Origin: Ilex aquifolium
Taxonomy: Eukaryota > Streptophyta > Magnoliopsida > Aquifoliales > Aquifoliaceae
Direction of reading: 5' to 3'
Assembly: GCA_951799425.1 (NCBI GenBank)
Contig: OX637394.1
Span: 27,874,001-27,938,000, forward strand
Length of the DNA: 64,000 nucleotides
The notes under the pieces were generated by a model, which had not been told where the DNA came from, made no database searches, and worked only from the letters and a program-made list of their open reading frames with translations. Below, one piece after another: positions 12,001 to 23,670 of this stretch. The number at the start of each line of letters is the position of its first letter. Positions within the stretch are counted from its first letter, which is position 1. A program made the position numbers and the translations under genes.

Positions 12001-12210
12001 GTTACACCCATTAAAAAACAGTTGCACCCATTAAAAAAACAATAGTTACACCCATTAAAAATCAGTTACACTCATTATAAAAATAGTTACATACATTAAA
12101 AAACAGTTACACCCATTAAAAAAATAATAGTTACACCCATTAAAAACCAGTTACACCCATTAAAAAAATAGTTACACCCATTAAAAAACAGTTACACCCA
12201 TTAAAAAAAA
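12001..12210. repeat. 20-bp minisatellite (GTTACACCCATTAAAAAA)
   Basis: About ten tandem copies of a unit of 20-25 bp reading GTTACACCCATTAAAAAA with variable A-run length and a few substitutions (GTTGCACCCA, GTTACACTCA, GTTACATACA). It sits inside the gene-carrying Mutator-like element, between the captured leader and the right inverted repeat. Confidence 0.9.
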
Positions 12211-12651
12211 AACAAAGAAGTTTTTTTTTCTCTACATCCCAACAACGAACAATACATAATATCTAACAAAATATTTACTGAATATATCCCACAAAACTGC
12301 TCATTCAAAATTCAAAAAATTAAAGATAAAAAATATGTAATCTTTACATATTTGTTTCCTAAAATATCTGTAAATGGCTGCCTAAAATCTCCCACATAAC
12401 TGCTCATTCAAAATTCAAAAATTAAAAGATAACAAATATGTAATCTTTACATATTCATTTCCTAAAATAACTGTCAATGATAGCTGCATAAATTAAGGAA
12501 TGATGTTTAGGTAAAAAGAATTTTAATTCATTTGAATTTTGTACCTAAACATGAAAAGTTTTATAAAAATTGTACTTAATGGAATAAACAACTTATCCAT
12601 ACACTTTTGTCTAAATAAGTCTAAAAAATTGTACCCACACCTAAAAAACCC

Positions 12652-14440
12652 TACTTTTTTACTTGTTATAGTTGTCAGTGGGTACATCTTAGACAATTTA
12701 TTTGACTTTATGGTTTTTTTTGAATCGGTATTTAATTTATCATTTAATTGTGAAAAAATAATCGGTACAAAATATTTTGTATAGAAGTCTTTTTTTTTTT
12801 TATGACAGAAATATCCACAAGGCAACAATTATATGGCGCAAAAAGAGGATAAGGAAACTATCATAAATCATGTTAACAATCCCATTAAATTCGGTAACTG
12901 TTATATACTTCAAAATATGAGTTTTCAAATTTTAAAAACAAAAAATCTGCTATCAAATCCTTTAATTTTCAATCAAAAAAAAAAAAAAAACAAACGTTAA
13001 AACACCGTTGAAGACCAATCTTCCTTCTATTCCGATTTAAATTGCCAATAATATGACATTATAGTGATGTATGGCAATGTAACACCATCATTAACACTTT
13101 AATCACTGACAAAAAAAATTATAAAATTACATTCACTAATTCATACACAATCTAAATAGTATGCATCACATAATGTGACATCACAAATGTGACATCCATA
13201 TATATATTGCTTTTAATGAATGACATTGTTACATCACAATGTAACATTGTAAAGTGACACTATTGTAAAATTTGAGAACAATCAGAGTCGTTTAACATTA
13301 AAAAATAATATAAAAAAATAAATTTCAAAATCTGGGTCAAGTCGTTACGGTATATTCCATGTGGTATAATTTTAAATTTCACATATGTTCAACCCTTAAA
13401 ATATGAAACCATTAATATAATAAATCAAATCCCATAAAAATATGACTGCCAAACTAATAGGTCTTCAAATAAAGAAAATAGTATTTTAGTGAAAAAAATA
13501 TTTAAAAATGTGTCAATGAGTACCTAACTATAAGTCAAATATACTTATCTACAAAAAAATTTAGTCAAAATATTTTCTCACAATTAAGTAGTTTAAAAGG
13601 TAGCTCAGACTTTTAAGTCATTAAACAGCCCAAAGTTTCGGTTAGTAGGTACACATTTTAGTTTTTTTTATCTTTTTGTATTATTTAATTACCCTTACCT
13701 TAATTCATACATAATAGATTGACAGTTTTCTTAATTTCAGATATGTAAAATTGTTATAATAGATTTTTCAAACTATTGTGATTTAGAAACCCTTTGAATT
13801 TTGAAATTTGATTCTCAAAATCTTTGCCATAAATAATCGAAATTACCTTCTTTAGTCATTACGGTTTTTCAAAATATAAACTTAATTTTTTCTTCTTCAG
13901 CCATTGATGATTTTTCGAATCTGGTCATTATTAGATATCGTTATCTTCAACTTTCACAAATAGGATGTTGTTCGTCAGGTATGAAGTATTTATTTTATTA
14001 TTATTTTTTTCGTTGTTGAATTTTTTAGGATTTTTCTTTTTTATAAAATTTGAATTTATTATTGCTATTGTAAGGGGCGAAAAGTGGATTCACCTCTCAC
14101 AAAAATTGTTGAATACGGGTCTTGTATCCTGCCTTCTCTTTCTTGCAAAATGAACAAACAGCCTAGGATCGAAGTGTTTCGATCGAAGACACTCCGATAT
14201 TTAAGTCAGTACTTAAATGTAAAGAATATGTATGCAGGGAGAATTTTGTGTACCTTTTACTGTGCATACTTGATCCTTTTTACAGCCTTTCTTCATTAGG
14301 GTTTCCCTGATTGATGATGTTAGGTGGCACACATCCTGTAAATCTGAGATTTTTGTTAGGGAATTCCTGAAATCTCTCCAGACATTCCTTCTATTAATCG
14401 GCACTTCTCGAGACCTTGATTGTGCTTGTTCATTATACCT
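12652..14440. other. AT-rich intergenic DNA, no gene seen
   Basis: No gene-like frame. There is a region at 13050-13260 rich in short TGTGACATCA/ACATTGT phrases, probably old tandem or TE sequence, but I could not define units or ends. Confidence 0.4.
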
Positions 14441-14478
14441 AAATGCCTGGATTATAGCATTTGAGGTTGTTCCATGCG

Positions 14479-14505
14479 GAGCTCGGTTTCATTGAAACCG
14501 AGCTC
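14479..14505. repeat. Perfect 12-bp inverted repeat with 3-bp loop
   Basis: GAGCTCGGTTTC, a 3-base ATT loop, then the exact complement. A third related GAGCTC plus GGTTCGGCTCGG follows within 50 bp. It lies upstream of the plus-strand antisense ORF of the gypsy fragment, in what should be its LTR or promoter region. Confidence 0.85.
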
Positions 14506-14932
14506 TTGTTTTTCTTACCGAGCTCTAAACGGTTCGGCTCGGGATTATGGAACAAGTCCCCATAATTTAACTTAGCTGTTACTTTAATGTTTCCTTGCGT
14601 GATATGTCTCGTCATCCTCACGTGAGCATATTAAATGCTCCTTGCACGTGGCACAATTTCAATACCCATTCACTTGCCCCCAGGAAACGTGTTTGCCGTT
14701 TTTCCGTTTTTTCGTCTGCCAGTCATTTTATGTTCCCAAGTTATCATTGCATGAATCCTTAAGACATGCACTTTGTTTTGACGGCATGTCTTACATTAAA
14801 TGTTTGTTTTTTGGGCTTCAGTTGTTTTATCAAATCCACGCTTTTAAAAAGGGGTGCAAACCCTTCCTTCTTCTTCACTTGTCCTTGTTTCTCTGGTTTT
14901 CTCTCTACTGTCTTAGGTTTTATCTTTCTGAC

Positions 14933-16850
14933 ATGGCTGCTCTCACTTCTTCAGACATACCTACTTTCATAACTACGTACCAAATTCTTGACAACGTTCA
15001 TGTTCGAGTTGTCGGGATTGATAAGCCTCTAATTGGTACTAGAGAGAACATCCCCATCCATACTTGAGCCATCACTGAAGTTGGGGTTCACTTCCCTCTT
15101 CATCCCCTTCTTATGTGGGTGTTTTCAGTACTAAAGTTGTGCCCTATCCAATGCTGCCCAAATTTCTTCAGGATTGTAATGGGCATTGATGCCCTCAACA
15201 AGTTGTTGGACTTAAGCCTGGGCCTCTGGGAAATCTTATTTTGTTACATCATCAAGCCAACTGGAGACAACTATTATCTTGCAATGAGGAAGAAAGATCG
15301 CTACTTAGTAACCCACCTCCCAAATTCAAACAAATGTCATGAAAACGACGTTGTTTTCATCTCTAGCAACTAGGAGTATGATACTGGTGAAACTCCTTTT
15401 TATTGATGTCCCCATAAAGAAGGCGCACCAGGTGACTGATGATATGTTTCTTTCTTTTTTATTTTTACAACCCTTCTCTTTATACTTATTCTTCCTCTTC
15501 TTGCAGGTGAAACTGTGAAGGGAAAGATCCTGGAGCGATCGATAAAGATGGAAGAGTTGAAGAATGTGTGGAGCTTCAACGAATCCCTCTTCTGCTGAGC
15601 TGTCCATACCTTGCTTGGGTATACTCCAACCTACATGTCCTTTATTGTTGTTCCTCCCCGTCCCAACGCCACTCTGGCCGACGACCGTCAATCTGTCTAG
15701 GATGCTCAGGACCTAACTCCTCGCTCTTGCAAGAAGGTCGTCGTCGGCCCTTCTGGAAGGAACAAGCTAGTGAGGAATTTTCTGGACTTCCTTTCTTCTT
15801 CAAACCCAACTGAAACACCTTCTACTCAAGCTCAAAATTTTGCCAAACTCGAAGGGCCAACTTCAGAAGACCCTACCGAGGCGGAGCAAGCAGTACACTC
15901 GGGGGAGCCTATAGAGGATTCGACTAGGGCTTTAATGGATGTCAACCATGAGCCTTTCATCCACCTCAAACTCCCCTCTACCTCTTCCGAGCCAATTCCT
16001 CCTTCCTCCGATCTTCGAGAATCCATCCTAGTGCTATCCGACGACCATGCCTCCAAGAAACGCAAAGTGCCAAAAACCTAATACTTCCCTTCCTTCAGAG
16101 CCTGTGATTCCCCTTTCTCGCCCAGTTTTGAAGGCAAAAAGGAGGGAAATCACTGTTCGGGATTTTGTTGTTAAGGATTTCAATGTGGTAGTAGCCATTG
16201 CTAGAGGGGTGATTATCCCTCGTGACTTAGCTACAAACGAGGTGATGTCTGATGATGAAAGCACTCGGCAAGATATCCAACAGATGGTTCTGGTATTTCT
16301 ACATTTTCCCTCTTTTTTCCTCTGGAAAGCCCTTTCTTTTTAGATATTCTTCACCTGACTTTCCTTGTGGTCGGCATGGACTTCAAAAGATTCATGAATT
16401 TAGGGCAAGGATTGACAGGAAGGATAAGGCTATGAAGGAGGCAATTCACAAACACATGTCTGCATTGGCAAAGAAGGAATTTCCTAATGAAGAATATGCA
16501 AAGCTTTGCGAGGAGATACTAGTCCTTCAGGCTCAAATGCTAAGCTTGATTGATGAAAACAAGAAGCATGCAGCGGAGGTAAAGGATCTAAAACCCAACT
16601 TGATCATTCCAACCTTTTGAAAGAATTTGAGCGTTTCAAGGCTGAAACCAAGGATCTAGAAGATTTGCCTTTGAACAAGGGATGGTGAAGGCAGAGAATG
16701 ACTTGGCTCTTCAGATTTCTACTCTGGAGGAAGCGTATTTCTCTAAGGGTTGGCTTGCCGCCTTGACAACTGCAAGTGTGCCCCAGTCGTCAGAGCTATA
16801 TACTCGTCATTCTGCCACGAGCTCAGCTGAACTGTCGTCATCCTGAAAAC
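14933..16850 (+). pseudogene. Antisense-type ORF of a Tat-like Ty3-gypsy element (copy B), degraded
   Basis: From ATG 14933 (MAALTSSDIPTF) the protein can be followed with interruptions: a GVHFPLHPLL block near 15080, a segment ending KDRYLVTHLPNS near 15325, a probable intron ending CTTCTTGCAG near 15507, then LLGYTPTYMSF near 15610. A Pro/Ser/Thr-rich part follows at 15780-16080 and a Lys/Glu-rich coiled coil at 16370-16620 (for example AMKEAIHKHMSALAKKEF). Several stops (TGA at about 15065, TAG near 15371) and frame changes make it non-functional. The integrase end on the opposite strand at 18.0-18.1 kb faces this ORF, which is the arrangement known for Tat-lineage gypsy elements such as Grande: an extra ORF in antisense between pol and the 3' LTR. 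Its family label as Transposase_28-like is from memory. Confidence 0.6.
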
Positions 16851-17019
16851 AAATGTCCTGAAGATAGATATTCATTTATTTTTTTAGAAAGAATGTAACT
16901 ACCTTCCCCCTTTTTGATGTTTACATATGGAAAACCCTTTCAACAAGTCGTTTTGCATTCTCATTTCTTTCTTAGTGATTTTTTTCAAAAAGTACTTAGC
17001 ATGGAGCTTTAAACTTTCT

Positions 17020-17545
17020 ACTCCGAGTTATAGCTCTTGGTCGGCCCTTTTTTGAAGAGTTCGGTCTCATGCTCCTAGCTAGGGACTTTTTGATACTTAG
17101 AAAAAATCTTACGCTAAGAAGTTATGGCCCTTGGTCGGCCTTTCTTCAAAGAGTTTGGTCTCAAGCCATTAGCTAGGGATCTTTCGATACTTATAAAAAA
17201 TCTTACTCTAAGAAGTTATGGTCCTTGGTCGGCCTTTCTTCAAAGACGTCGGTCTCAATCCCTTAGCTAGGGACCTTTTGATACTTAGAAAAAATCTTAC
17301 TCTAAGAAGTTATGGCCCTTGCTCGACCTTTCTTCAAAGAGTTCGGTCTCAAGCCCTTAGCTAGGGACCTTTTGATACTTAGAAAAAATCTTAATCTAAG
17401 AAGTTATGGCCCTTGGTCGGCATTTCTTCAAAGAGTTCGATCCTAAGCCCTTAGCTAAGGACCTTTCGATACTTAGAAAAATCTTACTCTAAGAAGTTAT
17501 GGCACTTGGTCGGCCTTTCTTCAAAGAGTTCATCCTTACATTACC
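17020..17545. repeat. 93-bp tandem array in the gypsy 3' region
   Basis: Five to six copies of a unit of about 93 bp. Each contains TTATGGCCCTTGGTCGGCC, CTTCAAAGAGTTCGGTCTC, CTTAGCTAGGGACCTTT and CTTAGAAAAAATCTTAC. Units begin near 17026, 17121, 17214, 17307, 17400 and 17493. Short tandem arrays between pol and the 3' LTR are typical of Tat-type gypsy elements, which fits its place between the integrase end and the antisense ORF. Confidence 0.9.
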
Positions 17546-18021
17546 TGGAAATCAAGACTCGGTCCTATTGGGTCTTTCAAAGAGTCTGTTTCCATACACG
17601 TACCAACCTACCAATCCAATCGGACTCAGATCACTACCCAGTTGGTTTAAATCGTCATGCTTAACCTTGGGTCTGGACCTGATCAGGTGGCTACGCCTGA
17701 TTTAGGCTTCTACCTCTATTAGGATTTTTGTCTCCCTACCTTGACAGTAGGATGGGTTAAACAAATTTGCATATTAAAATTTTATTAAAAGTTCTTTTAG
17801 AAGTACACGGAAGAACATTCTTAAAGAAGGTACTCATTTTCTAAAGATAGGTCCTATAGGGGGTACCCCTACTTCTCGAAGGTGCTTCGGAGTTTGTATT
17901 TGTGAAAGCACTTTAGAAATATAACTTTCGCAGATTAGATGTATTCTAGGGTCGTGGTACCATCCTCTGGTCCAAAGTCTCAAGTTCGCAAGATCCATTT
18001 CCTCTTATTTGAATTACTTTG

Positions 18022-18146
18022 TAGGGCCCTTCCTAATTAGCACCCAGTTTTCCATGCGTTGGATTTTTGACCGATCCCATAACGTGTCTAAGAACTAGGT
18101 CGCCAGGGTTAAAAGTGTGAGGGTTGACCTTCTTGTTGTAGGCTCT
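18022..18146 (-). pseudogene. C-terminal end of Ty3-gypsy integrase/pol
   Basis: The minus strand reads AYNKKVNPHTFNPGDLVLRH, then HGKLGAN, a stop where Trp is expected, then EGPYKV. This is the standard tail of plant gypsy polyproteins, beyond the integrase core, where PGDLVLR and GKLxxxWEGPY are conserved. Only this terminal piece remains; the rest of pol is missing at about 18150, where unrelated sequence begins. The in-frame stop shows the copy is dead. Confidence 0.85.
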
Positions 18147-18170
18147 GTGCTCATCTCATAATATAACATT

Positions 18171-18266
18171 TTTCAGATTATGGACTTGAAGATGATATCA
18201 CACTAGATGAACAAGTTAATTTTGAGGCTAAACTGGATCAAATAGTGGATCCAAATATTGAGGCTT
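18171..18266 (+). other. Possible 3'-terminal exon remnant of unknown protein
   Basis: After a splice-acceptor-like TTTTTCAG an open frame of about 31 codons (start YGLEDDITLDEQ, end VDPNIEA) terminates in TAG, and AT-rich sequence like a 3' UTR follows. It abuts the broken end of the gypsy fragment, so it may be a gene or transposase 3' end truncated by that element. I do not recognise it. Confidence 0.25.
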
Positions 18267-19175
18267 AGAGTTGCTTTTGTCTAATTTGGTTTTATGAGAT
18301 TTGGTTATGAGACATTGTTATGAATATTTCTTATTTTAATTAGTTGAAGACTATTGTTTTAATTTCAGATGTAAACCTAAGGATTTATTTATGTTTTTCT
18401 TATAAATTTATCTAGTTAGTCTTTGAATTTGGAATAGTTTTTATTATTTAAGGATTATCTTAGATGCTCTCATAGTTGGATGTTATATAGATTGTGATGC
18501 CTTTTAGGTTGGATTTTGGGGTGTTAAATTTAGTGAGGATAGAAGCCTATTTTAATTAAGTTCGTGCAATGGATTCGTATAACACTTTAATGCATGTTAA
18601 GTGTCCGACGAAATGTTTAAGCTAAGGAAAGGATTGGAAATGAGGCTAAAGTGACTCGATTAAATTGTATTGAACATTATATGAAATAAAGATAATAAGT
18701 GAATGAAGTTATTGATAATTATTTACCTATGGTGAATTTGCCTAGTCGTCGATTGGGACAAAACACAATGATCCATTGACCGTTTAGAAGTAATGACAAC
18801 AACAATTATATGTAACATGAATTTATCGATGTTATAAACTTTGAGTGTTATGATTGTTTTGTTTTGAATTTATCTATTTTAATAAGTATTAGATTTTCAA
18901 ATATATTTTAGGTTAATTTATATATTTTAAGAAATCTTTTATTTCTCTTTATCTGATAGGATGAATTTATCTGGTTTAATAAAACTTAGATTTTCAAAAT
19001 TATTTTAAGTGAATTTATCTATATTAATAAAACTTAATTTTCATTATATGTCATACAAAGTTTTATTATATTATAAACTTTGATTTCCTTCAGCATGATC
19101 TCATTGTATAATTAGAAGAGGCGCGACCATTGTGATAATCGGATTTCGTTTTAGAGAGATAAACATAATACAAAA
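18267..19175. other. AT-rich DNA, no gene seen
   Basis: Repeated phrases such as TTTATCT-ATTTTAATAA-ACTTA between about 18860 and 19040 suggest local duplication. No coding or RNA gene signal. Confidence 0.4.
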
Positions 19176-19343
19176 TTTATGTTGGTGGGCAGCGGTGGTT
19201 GGTGGCTGGTGATGGTTGGTGTCGGTGGCGGTAGTCGATGATGATGGGTGGGTAGTGGTGGGCAGCGATAGTGTGTGGTGGTGGTGGCGGCGGTGGTGTG
19301 TGCTAGTGTTAGGTGGTAGTGGTGGTGGTTTGGGGGGAAGGGA
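19176..19343. repeat. GGT/GGC-rich minisatellite (left part)
   Basis: G-rich imperfect trinucleotide-type repeat (GGTGGT, GGCGGC, GTGGTGG) like those inside the Helitrons. It resumes at 21896-21950 on the far side of a hAT-like element, so one minisatellite block appears to have been split by the insertion. The Helitron termini themselves are not recognisable here. Confidence 0.6.
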
Positions 19344-21889
19344 CAGGGCGGCCTAACTTAAACAGGAGCCCTAGGCAAAAAATTTACTCGGGGCCCTATT
19401 AATATTAATATATTAAATATTTTTTAATTATCATAATTTAATATTTTATTAATTAGAATTTATTTTTCTAATTTTTTGAAATGCAAAAATATTGATCAAG
19501 TTTTTAAATTCAAGTTTTGTCAATAAGTTTTTCTCAATAGATTATAGTTAATCCATTTAATTTTTCTTGTGATATAGTTGGTTATAAACAAGATTTTATC
19601 AATTTAAGTTTTGAAAATCTCATTTTTGTTGAAACTGACTATTGTTAACAAAATTTTTTAAACAATGCATACATTCAAAAAAAAATTTGTCTTTTTATAT
19701 ATTTTAGTATTTCAATGGGAATGTTATTTTTAATTTTTAATTTTTTTAATTATGAAAATAAAATTAAGCCATTAATATTAGTACATACATCATAAATAAA
19801 GTGTTTAATAATAAAAATTTATTATATACAATGGACCAAAAATATATGTACTTAAAAATTATATGCTCTCAAAGATAAAAAATTATATAACAAAGAAGAA
19901 GAAAAAATTTACCTATTTTACTTTGCAGTTGCTAAAGATTATTTGTATAAGGTTTTAGGAGTAAGCTGGTAGCACAAATGTGCATTGAGAGAGAGAGAGA
20001 GAGAAGCTTAGGAGGCTAGCTTTTTGGGGGGCAAAAAAATATAAGCAATCATGATATAAAATATAGGGAAAATTTCATCTACATCCCCTCTAGTTAGGTC
20101 TAAATTCAATGACACCCCCTCTCGATTCTGAAACTTCACTGCACCTCCTTCTGGTTTATACTTTCAAATCAAAGACATCTCCTTAACGGGAATTTATCTC
20201 TGTCAGTACAAAAAGTAACGGTTTCACTATAAATTTTTGAAAATGTGAAAACTACCCTTCCTTATGTAAATATACTAAAATGCTCTCAACCCCTTTTCCA
20301 CTATATATACCACACATTTTGTTGTTTGTGAAGGTCCTGGAAGACATAGGAGACTGAAGCCAACCATTATTCTTCAACTCGTTCTCCACAGTGATTGATC
20401 ACTACCTAAGTTGGTAAAAAAAAAAAAAAAAAATTCTTGCAGATTTGTAAATGTTTTTCATGCAGATTTTTTAAAAAAAAATTCATGCAGTTTTTTTTTA
20501 ATTTTTTTTCATGCAGATATTTTTAATTTTTTTCATGCAAATTTTTTTAAATATTTTTCATCCAAAACACCCGTTAGACTTTTAAGTCATTAAGTCCATT
20601 TTCTTATAAGTTGTTGGATAAGAGGTACATTTTTCAGTTTCTTATTTTCTTATATTACATAAATTCCCTCTGTGGTATGTTTTGTGTTGTTCGTTATAAA
20701 TTGCATGGTTTTAAATTTATTTTATAGTTAAAAATAATTTTTCTATAATAAAATTACAATCAATAAAGTCAATATCAAAATTTCATCCATTTCTAACTTC
20801 TCTGCTATCGTCTGTCCTCCACAACGTTACCTGATCACTCTTCATACATCACCCTTCATATATAAAATTTAAATATTATTTGATAAAATTTAATATTAAT
20901 TAAATAAATTTGGTCTTAATATGATAAATTTAAATATCAATTTGGTTTTAATTTGATAAAATTAAATATTAATTCAGTGTTGATTTGATAAAATTTAATG
21001 TTAATTGAATAAATTTAAATGTTGCTTTAATGAAATTGAATGCTTGTTTGGTGTTAAATTTAACTGACATTAATTTGATAATGTTAAATTAATAGAATTT
21101 AATATTCTATTTAATATATTAAATTTTAATTTAATAAAGTTAAATGTCAATTTGGTGTTGATTTAATGAAATTAAATAATAATTTAATGTTAAATTAAAT
21201 AAATAATATTAATTTGATGAAATAAAATATTAAATTAATATAACTAAATGCTAATTTGATAAAATTAAATATCAATTTGTGTTGATTTGGTGAGATGGAA
21301 TGTTAATTTAGTCTAAATTAAATAAAGGATATTAATTTGATAAAATTAAATATTAAATTGATGAATCTAAAGGTTAATATAATAGAACTAAAAAGGAGTG
21401 CATTAAAATTTCAGAATCAGGAGGGGGTATTGTTAAAGATGGGTCTATTTACATGCTTGTTGTTGAAGTTATGTTTATTTATAGGGGGTGTCGTTGAAGT
21501 TATGTCTATTTACAAAGGGTGTGGATAAAATTTATCCTATAAATTATTCAGGGGTATTTTTGTAAATTAACAATCGCCGTTAACGCTGTAATCTGACAAA
21601 CGCTGACAGGGGGTGACAGTGAAATTTCAGAATCGGGAGGGAGTGTCGTTGAATTTAGACTTAATTATAAGGGGTGTTGATGAAATTTTTCCTAAAATAT
21701 AAAAATACTAGGGCTTTATTGAGCTTAACTAAATGGAGAAAACTTTTGGGCCAAACAAAGTTAGAAATTGATTTAGGCTTTAAAAGTAACGGCCTAAAAA
21801 TTTAGGGCCTACTTAAAACTTAAATTCATAAAATTTAAGCCTAAAATACTAATGATTACAATTTTTGGGGCCCTCTAAGGTTAGGGACC
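19344..21889. mobile_element. hAT-like element split by a nested Mutator-like element
   Basis: The left edge (CAGGGCGGCCTAAC, then GGGGCCC about 45 bp in) and the right edge read on the other strand (CTTGCGGTCCCTAAC, then GGGCCCC) are imperfect inverted repeats. Both sides abut GGT-rich minisatellite. I could not find a matching 8-bp duplication. The interior outside the nested Mutator-like element is AT-rich and non-coding. Confidence 0.45.
20066..21692. mobile_element. Mutator-like element with long inverted repeats and perfect 9-bp TSD
   Basis: Ends GGGAAAATTTCATC and GATGAAATTTTTCC. The inverted repeats extend about 90 bp inward (shared blocks AGTCTAAATTCAA and CGATTCTGAAA). TAAAATATA flanks both sides exactly (20057-20065 and 21693-21701). 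The interior is AT-rich, with many TTAATTTGATAAAATTAAAT-like tandem phrases at 20870-21380 and a second partial copy of the terminal sequence near 21405-21530. No transposase or captured gene is visible. Confidence 0.85.
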
Positions 21890-21895
21890 GCAAGT

Positions 21896-21950
21896 GGGGG
21901 TGACGAATGGTGGTGGCGATGGTGGGATAATGATGGTAGTAGGAATCTAT
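21896..21950. repeat. GGT/GGC-rich minisatellite (right part)
   Basis: Continuation of the G-rich repeat seen at 19176-19343 (GTGGGGGTGACG, GGTGGTGGCGATGG). Confidence 0.55.
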
Positions 21951-22204
21951 ATTTATACTACTCTTAAAAAGCTTTTAAACCCAAAAATATTTGTTTGTCA
22001 CACCCTCGAACAATTGTATAAAATCAGATTAGTGCTAGATTAATTAACCTAATTAATTACCAACAATCTATCTATCTATCGATATTTATACTACTTTTAT
22101 ATCAATAAGTTAAAAAACTTTTGATTTTCTTTTATACCCTTAAACAATACAACTATAACATTTTTATCCTTCATCTAACTACTTTAACTATGTAATTTAA
22201 TATT

Positions 22205-22624
22205 GGATTAATCGCAAATTGCACCTTGAAATATCGTTCGAATCTTAATTTGTACCCTCCATTTTAAACTTTAGAGTATAACGGGCCCACAAAATAAAGG
22301 GTAGTATGAAAATTATAATTTTTTATTATGATAAAATCATGTTTTTTAACGGTTATATTAACAGATATCAACGACAAATGGTTATATGTTACATGTGCAC
22401 AAACGTCAGGAGGTATAGAAGTAATATTATAAATGTGAAGGGTCCAAATAATTAAGTGACAAACTTGAGAGAATCTAGGTATAACTTACCCAACTAGTTT
22501 TAGACAGCAAACTGACCGCTATTAGTTTCAGATGCATATTGATACAAATTTATATCTTTGAGGGTGCAAATTAAAATTTTTTATCTTTGAATGTACAAAT
22601 TAAAATTCAAGAGACGATTAACTC
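22205..22624. mobile_element. Mutator-like MITE with perfect 9-bp TSD
   Basis: Terminal repeats GGATTAATCG and (other strand) GAGTTAATCG, with further weaker matches inward (AATTTGTAC, AATTTGCACC). TTTAATATT occurs exactly on both sides (22196-22204 and 22625-22633). The 420-bp interior is non-coding. Confidence 0.72.
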
Positions 22625-22633
22625 TTTAATATT

Positions 22634-23662
22634 TGGTGGTTTTAATTGATTCTGAAATAAATAGTGACCTTTCAACAACCAAGAACCAGTGACCGACCTG
22701 GTTTAAATGATGAAGGGGCCCTATGGAATTGCGTGGAGGAGGAACGGTGCAACAAAAACTGAACAGCCAACTGGACAGAAACTGATGCTCCGCATTAAAC
22801 CCTACATATTCAAAGAAGGGAAATACAACTCATTTACCAACTGGAAGAGAAAAAGACAAAAAGTGAAAGCATATTATATTTCCACTTACTCGGGTAGCTT
22901 TCCAAGTTTGTTTGTGCATCGTTTAATGTATTTAAATTCGGCCAATCACCAGAGTTTGAGACATTGATTTGTCGATTTTCGAGCTAATTATAACCAGGCT
23001 CAACGTAAGGTCGAAGTATTCGATTGCCGCAAAACGAAGCTAAAGTTCTAAACAATTTCCCACCGGTTTCCTCCTACTTTGTAATTTGCAAATTGATCAT
23101 GGAATTTTGTTACTTGGTTGTTTCTCATTTGGGACGTGGTTTTTGTTTTTGTTTTTGTTTTTGTTTTGGTTTTGGTTTTTGTTTTGTTTTTGTTATAGGA
23201 GATATAGATGGAGAGATGATGAGGAAAAAAAGCGATGTTCCTTTTAGCGTTATTTGATCATGACCAAGTCTCTATAGCCATGGCTGCCTAATTTCGATTT
23301 CAATTTCTTGCAGATTACACCACATGCACATTTAAAAGCTTGGGGTTCAAACCTGAATTAGAAGTCTGTCTGGTCAAGTGAGTTGGTTGCGGAGGATGGG
23401 AGATGGGTGGAATGAACAAAATAAGTGTGATTTGATTTTCGAAGGTAGGTGAAGAGAGATGTCAGTTGCCACTGTCTGAATTAGTAGATTTTCATATATT
23501 CCGTAGCTATCAAATTGTTTTTTTTGTTTTTTTTTTTTGATATTTGATTGGTTGTTGATTTATGAATACCCACGTACTTGATTTTTTTTTTCTTCTACAA
23601 ACAATGGATTAGGCATTTCCCAATAGTTACATGCTTTTTTTTAGTCCTAAACAGACGTAGCA
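22634..23662. other. Intergenic DNA with a T-rich GTTTTT microsatellite
   Basis: GTTTTT/GTTTTG units are repeated about nine times at 23137-23192. A frame at 22707-22967 is open but has no recognisable content. Nothing else is supported. Confidence 0.45.
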
Positions 23663-23670
23663 CTTACATC

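Larger units (their letters stand above)
11235..12651. mobile_element. Mutator-like element carrying a gene fragment (Pack-MULE)
   Basis: Long terminal inverted repeats face each other: the left arm contains GGTACAATTTTTTAGACTTA at 11251 and the right arm carries its exact complement at about 12615-12634. Both arms can be extended outward to a terminal GGG. The flanking 9-mers TATTTTTTT (11226-11234) and TACTTTTTT (12652-12660) match at 8 of 9, the 9-bp duplication size of Mutator-like elements. The interior holds exons 1 and 2 of an Abitram-like gene with the intron between them, and a 20-bp minisatellite. No transposase is present, so movement would need one supplied in trans. Confidence 0.78.
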
